The notes beneath the pieces are model-generated. The model did not search any database and had not been told where the DNA came from. It saw only the letters and a program-made list of their open reading frames with translations. From the NCBI GenBank assembly GCA_030154185.1, contig JASKKK010000002.1:1-64000 (forward strand): DNA of 64,000 nucleotides. Reading direction: 5' to 3'. The position numbers and the translations under genes are program-made. Positions 17,665-26,195 of the stretch are shown here, one piece after another. How positions within the stretch are numbered: the stretch's first letter is position 1; every line of letters starts with the position of its first letter. This stretch comes from Desulfuromonadales bacterium (GTDB lineage: Bacteria; Desulfobacterota; Desulfuromonadia; Desulfuromonadales; Syntrophotaleaceae).

Positions 17665-17797
17665 AGAGGAGGCAGTCTACGCATGCTTCCGCCGATTTGC
17701 ATACCGGATGCTCAGTGTACGGGTATAAATGAGCTGATCGGGAGCATACAGATAAAACAGGGCATACGGGGCAATTCAAAAATCTCTGAAATTTTTG

Positions 17798-17826
17798 TTG
17801 ACTTGAAAAATGCCATTTGCTATTAA
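17798..17826 (+). promoter_or_regulatory. Sigma-70-type promoter for tRNA-Gly
   Basis: TTGACT, a 17-base spacer, TATTAA, ending about 35 bases before the tRNA. Confidence 0.7.
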
Positions 17827-17861
17827 TAACCCCGCTCGCAACGAGGAGCTGTAAACGAAAT

Positions 17862-17936
<75 letters not shown>

Positions 17937-17941
17937 GATGC

Positions 17942-17974
17942 AAAACCCCGGATCTTCCGATTCGGGGTTTTTTT
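17942..17974 (+). terminator. Rho-independent terminator after tRNA-Gly
   Basis: AAAACCCCG (from 17942) pairs with CGGGGTTTT (from 17963), extended by GAT/ATT inside, and ends in a run of seven T. Confidence 0.88.
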
Positions 17975-18172
17975 GTGGCCGTTTTTCGTATCAAATCACT
18001 AAATCAAAATCGTCAATGGTGCTTTTCTACCATTTGAGGGAAAAATCTGATATCTTGTCTTTCGGTCTGCAGACAGGATGCGGTATCTCGCCTTTTGCGA
18101 ACCCGAGGGTTTAATATAGGCGTCCGACCTCTGCTGCGGATATCCATCGTATCAGTGAAAGGACGTACCGCC

Positions 18173-19471
18173 ATGTATTGGAAACCTGAAATCGAAATCC
18201 TGCCCCAGCAGCAATTGCGCGTTTTGCAGGCCCAGCGCCTTCAGGATACTCTGAGCAGAGCAGTCAACTCCCCTTTTTACGGCAAGCTTTTTCAAAAGCA
18301 TGGAATCGGACCGGAAACCGTTAAAAGCGTTGATGACATAAGGCGTCTGCCCTTTACCACCAAGGAAGACCTGCGTAATAATTTCCCCTACGGATTCCTG
18401 ACGGTTCCGAAACAGGGCGCAATCCGCCTGCATTGTTCGAGCGGTACCACCGGCAACCCTACCGTCATCTTTCACGACAATCACGATCTATCCTCGTGGG
18501 CGGACCTGGTTGCACGCTCTTTGTACTGCGCCGGATTGCGCGACACCGACGTCTTTCAGAATATTTGCGGCTACGGGCTGTTCACGGGGGGACTTGGTTT
18601 TCAATACGGTGCGGAACGGCTTGGCGCCCTGGTCATCCCGGCAGCAGCCGGCAACACCAGGCGCCAGATCAAACTGATGCAGGATTTCGGGACCACCGCC
18701 ATCCACACCATCCCCAGCTACCTTTTTCGTTTGCACGGCGCCTTTCAGGACCTGGGCCTCGACCCTCGCCGCGATACCAGCCTGAAACTGTTTGTCATCG
18801 GCGCGGAACCCCATACAGATGCGCAGAGACGACGCATCGAGGAACTGTTCGGCGTTAAAGCCTTCAATTCTTACGGTTTGTCGGAAATGAACGGACCGGG
18901 AGTTGCCTTTGAGTGCCAATATCAGAACGGTCTGCATGTCTGGGAGGATGCCTTTTTAACCGAAATTATCGATCCCGACACCCTGCAGCCGGTACCGGAC
19001 GGCGAGGAAGGCGAACTTGTTTTCACCACCCTCGATCGTCATGCCATGCCGCTGCTGAGATACCGGACCCGGGATCTGACCCGGTTTCTACCCGGAGATT
19101 GCCCTTGCGGCCGAACGCATCGCCGGCTTGCTCGTATTTCAGGTCGCAGCGATGACATGTTTATCATCAAGGGGTGTAACGTGTTCCCCATGCAGATCGA
19201 AAAAGTCCTGATGCGTTTTGCCGAAGTCGGTACCGATTATGTCATCGAACTGGAGACATTCGACGGCAACGATGAGCTTACCGTCAAGGTGGAACTGCAG
19301 AAGGAATGGTTCACCGGTGATATCGAAGCATTGGAAAAGCTCTCGCGGCAGATTGCCCACGAGGTGCGGGATGAAATTCTCGTCACCCCTGCCATCCGCC
19401 TCGTCGAACCGGGAAGCCTTCCCAGAAGCGAAGGCAAAGCGGTTCGCGTCATCGATTCGCGTAAATCATAG
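18173..19471 (+). CDS. Phenylacetate-CoA ligase family protein
   Basis: An AMP-forming acyl-CoA ligase of the PaaK type that would activate an aromatic acid with ATP and CoA. The P-loop LHCSSGTTGNPT lies at about 85-96. SYGLSEMNGPG and YRTRDLTRFLPGDCPCGR are in the middle, and GRSDDMFIIKGCNVFPMQIE opens the C-terminal domain with its usual Cys-containing motif. 432 residues from ATG 18173, which has AAAGGA about ten bases upstream. It is followed after nine bases by a double-ACT gene, the arrangement often seen in anaerobes, where it is linked to aryl-acid products of amino-acid breakdown. The exact acid is unknown. Confidence 0.92.
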   Translation: MYWKPEIEILPQQQLRVLQAQRLQDTLSRAVNSPFYGKLFQKHGIGPETVKSVDDIRRLPFTTKEDLRNNFPYGFLTVPKQGAIRLHCSSGTTGNPTVIFHDNHDLSSWADLVARSLYCAGLRDTDVFQNICGYGLFTGGLGFQYGAERLGALVIPAAAGNTRRQIKLMQDFGTTAIHTIPSYLFRLHGAFQDLGLDPRRDTSLKLFVIGAEPHTDAQRRRIEELFGVKAFNSYGLSEMNGPGVAFECQYQNGLHVWEDAFLTEIIDPDTLQPVPDGEEGELVFTTLDRHAMPLLRYRTRDLTRFLPGDCPCGRTHRRLARISGRSDDMFIIKGCNVFPMQIEKVLMRFAEVGTDYVIELETFDGNDELTVKVELQKEWFTGDIEALEKLSRQIAHEVRDEILVTPAIRLVEPGSLPRSEGKAVRVIDSRKS

Positions 19472-19480
19472 GAGGTTGTC

Positions 19481-19915
19481 ATGATCGCGCATCAGGTATC
19501 GATTTTTCTGGAAAACAAACCGGGGCGCCTGGAAAAAGTCACTTCCGTGCTGAAGGAGACCGGCATCAACATCCGCGCCATGACCCTTTCGACCAGCTCT
19601 GCAGGATGGGGCATCCTCAACCTTCTGGTCGACCGTCCCGAAACGGCCTGCAAAAAACTTTCGGAGGCAGGTCACCCTGCGGTTCTGCGGGAAATCGTCG
19701 TGGTCAGGATGCAGGATCGCTCCGGCGCACTCCACGACATGCTCAGCCTGCTGGCTCTGGCAGGCCTTAATGTCCAGAACGCTTATGGGACCGTGCTTGG
19801 AGACAACAAAACGGCTATCCTGGTTATCGATGTAGAAGACACGGAACACGTGCAGCAGATTTTCGATTCGGCAGGTGTACAGGCTCTGACCTCCAAAGAG
19901 GTTTACGGCCTGTAA
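19481..19915 (+). CDS. Double ACT-domain protein
   Basis: 144 residues made of two ACT modules (about 1-70 and 71-144), a fold that binds amino acids. The second begins EIVVVRMQDRSGALHDMLSLL. The first opens HQVSIFLENKPGRLEKVTSVL. GGAGG lies six bases before the ATG. It follows the phenylacetate-CoA ligase gene by nine bases, so it is probably its regulator or stabilising partner, sensing an aromatic amino acid. That role is inferred from context. Confidence 0.9.
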   Translation: MIAHQVSIFLENKPGRLEKVTSVLKETGINIRAMTLSTSSAGWGILNLLVDRPETACKKLSEAGHPAVLREIVVVRMQDRSGALHDMLSLLALAGLNVQNAYGTVLGDNKTAILVIDVEDTEHVQQIFDSAGVQALTSKEVYGL

Positions 19916-20006
19916 GAGTCTGATTTTCAACGCACCCCTTCCCTCCCATGCCGGCACCGCCACGCCGCAACGCGGAGGACCGTCTATTAATTTAAAAGAC
20001 TCTTAC
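19912..20006 (+). repeat. 10-bp inverted repeat spanning the ACT stop and the nagZ start
   Basis: GTAAGAGTCT (19912-19921, containing the ACT gene's TAA) and its exact complement AGACTCTTAC (19997-20006) are 75 bases apart. The second arm occupies the place where a ribosome site for the next gene would be, and no other ribosome site is visible there. Confidence 0.55.
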
Positions 20007-20008
20007 CG

Positions 20009-21139
20009 ATGCTACGACACCATATATTGGCTTTTTTTGCCGTCCTGTTATTAATCGCGACACCGGTGATGGCAGCCACGACAACACCCGAAGATCTGCC
20101 TCTGGGGCAGTTGTTGCTGGTCGGTTTTGCCGGATCCGAAATAGACGAGGGCCATCCCATCCTGCAGGACATAGGGGAGAGACACCTTGGCGGAGTGATC
20201 TTGTTCAACTACGGGCCCAACCGTAAGCATCCCGCCGACAATATCGTTTCGCCAGGGCAGCTACGCAGACTTACGACCCGGCTCCAGAAAGCGTCCGGGG
20301 ACACGCCGCTGCTGATCGCCGTCGACCAGGAAGGCGGGCGGATCTCCCGGTTAAAGGAGGATGCCGGCTTTCCTGCCACGATGTCCTTTGCGGCTCTGGG
20401 CAACAAAAACGACCTCGCCCTGACCCGCCATCAGGCAGATATCATTGCCGATAGTCTTCAACGGGCCGGCATCAATCTCAATCTCAGTCCGGTGGTCGAT
20501 CTTAACGTAAATCCGTCCAATCCTGTCATCGGAAAACTGCAAAGGAGTTTTTCCGCCGATCCGGACATGGTTACAGCCCATGCCCGCCAAGTTATTCGCG
20601 CCCACCATAAACGGGGAATCCTGTGCTGCCTGAAACATTTTCCCGGCCACGGCAGTTCAGCAGCCGATTCCCACAAGGGGTTCGTCGACGTCACCGCCAC
20701 CTGGTCTCCGAAAGAACTCCGGCCCTTTGCCGCTCTTATCGAAGAGGGCCTTGCCGACACGGTCCTCACGGCTCACGTCTTCAACGCTCAAATCGACGCT
20801 GAACTGCCCGCGACTTTGTCCGAAAAAACCATCCATGGGCTGTTGCGTCAACGACTCGGCTTCAAAGGAGTGGTCATCAGTGATGATTTGACCATGGGAG
20901 CCATCGCCGACCGGTACACACTTGAAGAGTCTGTGGAAAAGGCCCTGAATGCCGGGGTCGACATGCTTCTGGTCGCCGACAATCGCCCGGATACAACGGC
21001 TCGCATGCTTGCGGTAATGCAGAACTTGATCGACTCCGGACGCGTTTCGCGACAACGTATCGTGCAATCCCTGCAGCGCATCGATACTCTCAAACGCGAA
21101 CTGCATCTCCGTTCGAAGAGGAAGACATGCCACCCTTAG
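20009..21139 (+). CDS. Beta-N-acetylhexosaminidase, glycoside hydrolase family 3 (NagZ-like), exported
   Basis: Family 3 hydrolase likely to remove N-acetylglucosamine from muropeptides. IAVDQEGGRISRLK lies near 110. The NagZ signature KHFPGHGSSAADSH near 209, with its His/Asp acid-base pair, is intact, and the nucleophile Asp is in VISDDLTMGA near 290. The first ~23 residues (MLRHHILAFFAVLLLIATPVMA) look like a signal peptide, whereas the E. coli enzyme is cytosolic, so this one probably works in the periplasm. Its last 13 bases overlap the next gene. The start has no visible Shine-Dalgarno site. Confidence 0.9.
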   Translation: MLRHHILAFFAVLLLIATPVMAATTTPEDLPLGQLLLVGFAGSEIDEGHPILQDIGERHLGGVILFNYGPNRKHPADNIVSPGQLRRLTTRLQKASGDTPLLIAVDQEGGRISRLKEDAGFPATMSFAALGNKNDLALTRHQADIIADSLQRAGINLNLSPVVDLNVNPSNPVIGKLQRSFSADPDMVTAHARQVIRAHHKRGILCCLKHFPGHGSSAADSHKGFVDVTATWSPKELRPFAALIEEGLADTVLTAHVFNAQIDAELPATLSEKTIHGLLRQRLGFKGVVISDDLTMGAIADRYTLEESVEKALNAGVDMLLVADNRPDTTARMLAVMQNLIDSGRVSRQRIVQSLQRIDTLKRELHLRSKRKTCHP

Positions 21140-22014
21140 CGACGTTGAACTTCATCGGCTGCGGACGGCTCGGCAAAACTCTGGGCCGACTGTGGCGACA
21201 AAAAAAAATCCTGCAGGTGCAGGACATAACGACTCGAAGCCTGGCAAGCGCTCGCGCCTCCGCCGACTTCATCGGCGGAGGCACGGCATGCTCTCTGGAA
21301 AACCTGCGGCCGGCGGATTTCACCATGATCGCCACCGATGACGGCTCCATCGCAGATTGCGCAAAAAGGCTCGCCGCTACGGGCATTCTGCGCCCGGGAG
21401 ACATCGTCTTTCATTGCAGCGGCGCTCACGGCTCCGAAATCCTGTCCGCCGTCCGATGCCGCAAAGCCCTGATCGCCAGCGTACACCCCATCAAGAGTTT
21501 CGCCGAACCGGCCTCGGCAGCCGCCAGCTTTCCCGGCACCTTCTGCGGCGTGGAAGGGGACTCTGCCGCTGCCGCACAGCTGAATTTGCTGTTCGAGAAA
21601 ATCGGCGGGATACCGTTTCCCTTGCGATCCGAAACCAAGCCCCTTTACCATGCCGCCATGACCATGAGCGCAAATTATCTGGTCACCCTGTTGCAGCTAA
21701 GTGTCGACACCTTGCAGCAAGCCGGTCTGCCACCGGCGACGGCATCGAAAATTATCGAACCACTGGTGCGCAATACCGTTGACAACATCTTTTCACTGGG
21801 GCCCGCCGAAGCCTTGACCGGCCCCGTTTCACGCCGCGATGAGGCGACTGTCAGGCGCCATCTGGAAGCGCTGCAATCGTGGCAACCGGACACGGCGGAG
21901 CTTTACCGGATCCTTGGCCGGGAAACCCTGAAGCTGGCCCGAACCCTCTCGGATGCAGCGCCAGAACAGGAACGGGCCATGAATGCCGCTTTGAAGGCGG
22001 AAGATTGCGAATGA
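21127..22014 (+). CDS. Rossmann-like / DUF2520 domain protein
   Basis: 295 residues. An N-terminal nucleotide-binding fold has the glycine pattern FIGCGRLGKTLGRLW, then HCSGAHGSEIL and SVHPIKSFAEP. The C-terminal half is helical and matches what is known as DUF2520. The family resembles NADP-dependent oxidoreductases of the F420/6-phosphogluconate kind and often sits near pantothenate or short-chain genes, but no substrate is established. It overlaps the NagZ-like gene by 13 bases, so the two are co-translated. Confidence 0.85.
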   Translation: MPPLATLNFIGCGRLGKTLGRLWRQKKILQVQDITTRSLASARASADFIGGGTACSLENLRPADFTMIATDDGSIADCAKRLAATGILRPGDIVFHCSGAHGSEILSAVRCRKALIASVHPIKSFAEPASAAASFPGTFCGVEGDSAAAAQLNLLFEKIGGIPFPLRSETKPLYHAAMTMSANYLVTLLQLSVDTLQQAGLPPATASKIIEPLVRNTVDNIFSLGPAEALTGPVSRRDEATVRRHLEALQSWQPDTAELYRILGRETLKLARTLSDAAPEQERAMNAALKAEDCE

Positions 22015-22023
22015 ACTCCCTGC

Positions 22024-22539
22024 TTATAAATCGACATCCCTTCCGAACGCATGGAACTCATCCAGATTGCTGAATTCCGCCCAGGCCAGGTATTCATTGG
22101 GGGCATTGACATAACGATAGACGTTCTCGACGACATTGAAGTGCCTGCGCTCCTCTTCGGCTAAACGCAACAGCAGCTCTTTCAGCTCCGCGTCTTCCTC
22201 CCGTCGCGCGGCATCCTCATAAAATCGAACGCCATCGGCCTCGAGCTTCATGGCATAGCGGTACCCCTCCAGATTGTCCTGCATGACACCTACATCGGCC
22301 TTCTGTTCGAGCAAATCGGAAAAAATGTTCTTGGCATCATCCAACACCCTGGACTCCTGGGGAACCTCCCCTTTTAAAGCATTCTTCAGATTGCGAAAGA
22401 TCTGGTAATGGCGGTTCTCATCATCGGCAAGATCGGTGAAGATTTTCTTTATCCCCGCCACGGGGCTTTTGCCGGCCAGCTTACGATAGAATGCCTCAGC
22501 GTCGGTTTCCATCTGCATGGCGAAATCGAAAACATTCAT
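22024..22539 (-). CDS. Rubrerythrin-like ferritin-fold protein
   Basis: A four-helix ferritin-like protein of 171 residues with two carboxylate/histidine repeats: ADDENRHYQIF near 40-50, and AEEERRHFNVVE near 123-134, each preceded by a helix with a spaced Glu (METDAEAFY; KLEADGVRFYEDA). These are the usual di-iron ligands. There is no rubredoxin domain, so it is not a full rubrerythrin. It probably handles peroxide or iron in an anaerobe. AAGGAG precedes the ATG by seven bases. It converges on the DUF2520 gene with about ten bases between stop codons. Confidence 0.87.
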   Translation of the reverse strand: MNVFDFAMQMETDAEAFYRKLAGKSPVAGIKKIFTDLADDENRHYQIFRNLKNALKGEVPQESRVLDDAKNIFSDLLEQKADVGVMQDNLEGYRYAMKLEADGVRFYEDAARREEDAELKELLLRLAEEERRHFNVVENVYRYVNAPNEYLAWAEFSNLDEFHAFGRDVDL

Positions 22540-22652
22540 GATCTTCTCCTTCTTTTGAAGAATTATGAATCATTGTGGTCAGATTCCCGAATACACTGAT
22601 AACAGGCTTGCTCGTATCCACCCGGAAACGATGGATGGATGCGGCTTAGTTT

Positions 22653-23153
22653 TCAACCGGGAACCCGTGCCGATTCCTGGTCGCCCTGCTTTTCCCTCAA
22701 GTTCCCGGCATGGTCTTCCTGCTCGGAAGCGAGCCAGATAAAGACCTCTTTGCCTTCGGGATGAAAAGAAGCAGCAGCCGTCTCCCTGAAATACTCTGCG
22801 AGACGCTCCTCTACCTCGATGGCCAACCGAAGAGCCTCACGATCCGAAGACAGTCTTCCCAACTTTTTCTTGACCGTCTCGGCAATGTTGAAAAGCTCCT
22901 CGGGCAAACGCTGCAGATAAGGAAGAATCTCCTCCTCATTATCCCAGAACCCTTCGTCCGGGCATTCTCCAAGCTTCACGCGCAAAGAACGCAAAAGGGC
23001 AGCCTTGTCCTGAGCCATGCCGCTGAAGACTTCCCGCAACGTTCCGCCTTTGGCTTTTCGTGCCAGAGCGGCGAAAAACCGGTGTTCCCGGCGCTCGACT
23101 TCCATGGCCATCCGCAGGGCCTCAACCCCGCTGAAATGAGTCGCGACTCGCAC
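22653..23153 (-). CDS. Ferritin-like domain protein, divergent
   Basis: A second helical ferritin-like protein (about 166 residues). MAMEVERREHRFFAALA and AIEVEERLAEYFRETA carry the spaced acidic residues, and LASEQEDHAGNL near the end gives an E-x-x-H pair. The first half lacks a clear E-x-x-H (GMAQDKAALLRSL instead), so one iron site may be lost. I start at GTG 23153, ten bases after AAGGAG; a GTG three codons earlier lies one base from it and is less likely. It follows the AsmA gene by about 16 bases. Function unknown beyond the fold. Confidence 0.7.
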   Translation of the reverse strand: MRVATHFSGVEALRMAMEVERREHRFFAALARKAKGGTLREVFSGMAQDKAALLRSLRVKLGECPDEGFWDNEEEILPYLQRLPEELFNIAETVKKKLGRLSSDREALRLAIEVEERLAEYFRETAAASFHPEGKEVFIWLASEQEDHAGNLREKQGDQESARVPG

Positions 23154-23169
23154 GAATTTCACACTCCTT

Positions 23170-25599
23170 TTATTTTCCGAAAAGGCCCTTCATAACGCCT
23201 TCCAGAAGTTTTTCCTCACTGCTTTTCTCTTGGGTTCCGTTTGCATCGGTCGTTCCTTGTTGTTGCGTTTCACCCGTTTCGGGACTCCCGTTTGCCTCGT
23301 CTTTGGTCTTGAAAAGCTTTTCCTGAAGCGTCTTCTGCAACTGCTGCTGAACACCTCGCCGTACGGTGCTCCCCAAGGCTTCGGTATCGAGTGCGAAGCG
23401 CGGAGCCTTCCACGTTCCTGTAAGCTTCAGAGGCAACTCCCCCCATCCCCGGCTGTCGCTGAGAAAGCGACTGAACCTGTTGCGGCTGTCCAGACGGGAT
23501 GTGAGCTCCGGAGACAACCGTACCGGCAGTCCAAGATCGAGAGAACCGTCCAGTCCCACCGAACCGGTGGGGGTCAGCCGCACGTCATTTCCCATGAGAC
23601 TGCCGTCGACCTGGACACGGCCGTCTTTGACCGCCAGCTTTCCGGCAGCCTGGGAAAACCGCAACACGCGCAGTTCCTCGAGATCGAAGAATTCCGCCAA
23701 GCCGGCGACAAGCCCTGCACCGGTTATTTTACCATCGGCAATTTTCAGCGCCCCGCTACCGGAAAGATTTTGTTTCAAATCTTCCAGTCCCGTACCACGA
23801 CCCTGCATATCGACGCTGAGGTTAAGCAGGCCGAAAACCGTACCGCTCATTTTGGGTGCCAGCGCACTCAACATCGGATCGGCTTGAATGGCAGCGGTCT
23901 CGATATGGGTACTGTAGGCCAGCCCCGGCTGGGTAAGATCGATACGCGCCGTTTCTGAAAAAGTCCCTCCGGCCGTCTTGCCGGAAAACTCATCCAGTGT
24001 GAAGATATTGTTTTTAAGTTGATAGCGGGCGGACAAATCTTCGATCAGAAGTCCGCGCCAGACGGCCTGCTTCACAAGCAGGGTTCCAGCGGCGATGACA
24101 GGAAGGTCGTACGGCCCGAGCGATTTTTTGACGGTCTTGCCCGCGGCATCGATTCCGGCCCCGTTTTTTTCACCAGACTTTGCTTTGTTCCCCAGCAAGG
24201 CGTCTATCTGCAGCCGATCGGCCGAAACGGCCGAGTCGATGCGTATCGGTTTCGATAACAGATTTTGCGCCTTGAGATCGAGCAGAGCCCGATCCTGACC
24301 CAGCAGCACCTTGATCCCCTTGCCTTCCAGCACATCCTTGGCCAGCGTCAAAGTGCCCGTAACCTCCGGACGCAATGACCCGGCGGTGACCGCCACTTCA
24401 TCCAGGCGCACCTCACCGGATTTAAGCAGAGTCTTCGGCTGTTCCAGCGGTCCTTCCAACTGCAAGCGGGCATGCACGAACCCCGAAGGTTTCATGGCCG
24501 ACAAATTTTCAGGCACGGCCTTTGGAAGAATCTTGGGCAGGCTCGCCAGATCCAACCTCGTAATCGTGGCACTGCCGTTTATGACGGGTCGTTTGTCAAT
24601 GTTCTCGAGCCGCCCCTGCAGATCGACCGGCAAACCACCCATCACAAGGCGGCCGCGTTCCAAAAGCAGCGTAGCGGCATCCCGATCCAGTTGCATAGCG
24701 TAGTCGAGGCTGATGTCGAGGTCGCTGACAATCGGTCTTGAAGAGGACCCGGACGCCAGATGCAGGCCGTCCAGCATGATCTTTCCGGAGCTGCGCAATT
24801 GCCGGGCATTACCTTCCAGGTCGACATCGCAGTTTATCTTCAATGCCTTTATCCTGTCGGCCGCTCCTTTTTGATAATAGGGTGCGAAATCAGGTAAATT
24901 CAAATCGACGAGTTGAAGGTTGAGACGACCGCCCCCGGAAGAAGGGTCGACCTGGCCGTTTATTTCGAGACGTGCCTGATGAATCGATACGCCGGCCTCT
25001 ATGGGAAACGGTTGCGACATGGAAATGTTCGCCGCCCGCAGATCCAGATCGGAAAGATCGAGACTGAAGGGACGATCAGGATCGGGGCGATAGTCGACAA
25101 ACCGCACCATACCTCCGTTCAGAAGGACCTCCGAAACCAGAAGATTAAGGGCCCGGCGTTTACCGGATGCCTCGGTGGGTTGTCCTTCGTCTGCCGTGGC
25201 GTTTTGCTTTTTTTCCAGCAGATCACTGAAATTGAAACGACCGTCAGCAAGGCGGACCACCCGCAAGACCGGTTGCTCCAGTCGGACCTCGTCCACCACC
25301 ACCTTAAGTCTCAGCAGAGGCCAGAAACGATAGCGCAAAACCACGCTGCCGGCTTCAACGAAGGGGGCATCCCCTGCCTTGTTCATAACGGTCAGATCGT
25401 GCAGTACAATACCGGAAAACAGGCTGATTTCGACATCGCCCAGGGTCACTTCCCTATGCAGAGCATCCTTTGCCATGGGCAATACAACATCACGCACCTG
25501 CTCGGAACTGACCAGAAATCGGGCCAGACCCAACAGAACGAGCAGCAGGGCAAGCAGTCCCGCAACGGCAAAACCGGCGTAACGTAGCACTTTTTTCAT
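23170..25599 (-). CDS. AsmA family protein
   Basis: 809 residues. An N-terminal membrane anchor (about 8-30) is followed by a very long, beta-rich periplasmic region. The N-terminal VTLGDVEISLFSGIVLHDLTV and the C-terminal segment with GSGALKIADGKITGAGL near 605-640 fit AsmA. The family is implicated in outer-membrane lipid traffic and assembly. The tail after about 770 is polar and low in complexity (Gln, Thr, Glu). It lies upstream of the ferritin-like gene on the same strand. The ATG is preceded by GAGGA. Confidence 0.88.
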   Translation of the reverse strand: MKKVLRYAGFAVAGLLALLLVLLGLARFLVSSEQVRDVVLPMAKDALHREVTLGDVEISLFSGIVLHDLTVMNKAGDAPFVEAGSVVLRYRFWPLLRLKVVVDEVRLEQPVLRVVRLADGRFNFSDLLEKKQNATADEGQPTEASGKRRALNLLVSEVLLNGGMVRFVDYRPDPDRPFSLDLSDLDLRAANISMSQPFPIEAGVSIHQARLEINGQVDPSSGGGRLNLQLVDLNLPDFAPYYQKGAADRIKALKINCDVDLEGNARQLRSSGKIMLDGLHLASGSSSRPIVSDLDISLDYAMQLDRDAATLLLERGRLVMGGLPVDLQGRLENIDKRPVINGSATITRLDLASLPKILPKAVPENLSAMKPSGFVHARLQLEGPLEQPKTLLKSGEVRLDEVAVTAGSLRPEVTGTLTLAKDVLEGKGIKVLLGQDRALLDLKAQNLLSKPIRIDSAVSADRLQIDALLGNKAKSGEKNGAGIDAAGKTVKKSLGPYDLPVIAAGTLLVKQAVWRGLLIEDLSARYQLKNNIFTLDEFSGKTAGGTFSETARIDLTQPGLAYSTHIETAAIQADPMLSALAPKMSGTVFGLLNLSVDMQGRGTGLEDLKQNLSGSGALKIADGKITGAGLVAGLAEFFDLEELRVLRFSQAAGKLAVKDGRVQVDGSLMGNDVRLTPTGSVGLDGSLDLGLPVRLSPELTSRLDSRNRFSRFLSDSRGWGELPLKLTGTWKAPRFALDTEALGSTVRRGVQQQLQKTLQEKLFKTKDEANGSPETGETQQQGTTDANGTQEKSSEEKLLEGVMKGLFGK

Positions 25600-25678
25600 G
25601 TATCCTCCCCGAGTTTCCAGCTTGGCACGACAGACTGTGATTAAGCAAAAGATATGGCAGTTCCGGCCATGAGGCTCC

Positions 25679-26176
25679 TCAGAATTTCTTCACCAACTCC
25701 GGCAGCCCGCCGGCCATAAGCACATCCCGCCATTGTTCGGCAGAGACAGGCTGCACCGACAAACGGTTGCCGCGTTTCAATACCTCCATGCCCGAAAGTT
25801 GCGGATGCTGTCTCAGATCGTCTCTGCACAGCGGTTGCGGCAAATGGTCCAGATACTGAATATCGACCATGTACCATACCGGCTTATCGACGGTCGAGCG
25901 GGGGTCGAAATGATCGGACTGAGGGTTCCAGGCGGTATGATCGGGATAACCGGCACGCACGACGCGAGCCACCCCCACAATCGCCGGCTCGCGTATATTG
26001 CTGTGATAAAACAGAACGCCGTCGCCGACGCGTATCTCATCCCGCAGCAAATTGCGCGCCTGGTAGTTGCGCACTCCGTCCCACGACGAGATACCCTTCG
26101 GACTGTTTTTCAGGTCGTCAATGGAAAAGCAACCGGGCTCGGACTTCATGAGCCAATATCGTCGCGAATCCTCCAT
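25679..26176 (-). CDS. EVE domain protein
   Basis: 165 residues forming a single EVE domain, a PUA-like fold related to YTH readers and thought to bind modified bases in RNA or DNA. It shows YWLMKSEPGCFSIDDL at the start, WDGVRNYQARN, DGVLFYHSN and IVGVARV, as in human THYN1 and its bacterial relatives. No restriction genes are nearby, so a defence role is not suggested. It lies 19 bases after the phosphohexomutase stop... both on the minus strand, reading away from that gene. Confidence 0.92.
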   Translation of the reverse strand: MEDSRRYWLMKSEPGCFSIDDLKNSPKGISSWDGVRNYQARNLLRDEIRVGDGVLFYHSNIREPAIVGVARVVRAGYPDHTAWNPQSDHFDPRSTVDKPVWYMVDIQYLDHLPQPLCRDDLRQHPQLSGMEVLKRGNRLSVQPVSAEQWRDVLMAGGLPELVKKF

Positions 26177-26195
26177 GCTTTATGTTCCTTCCGAC

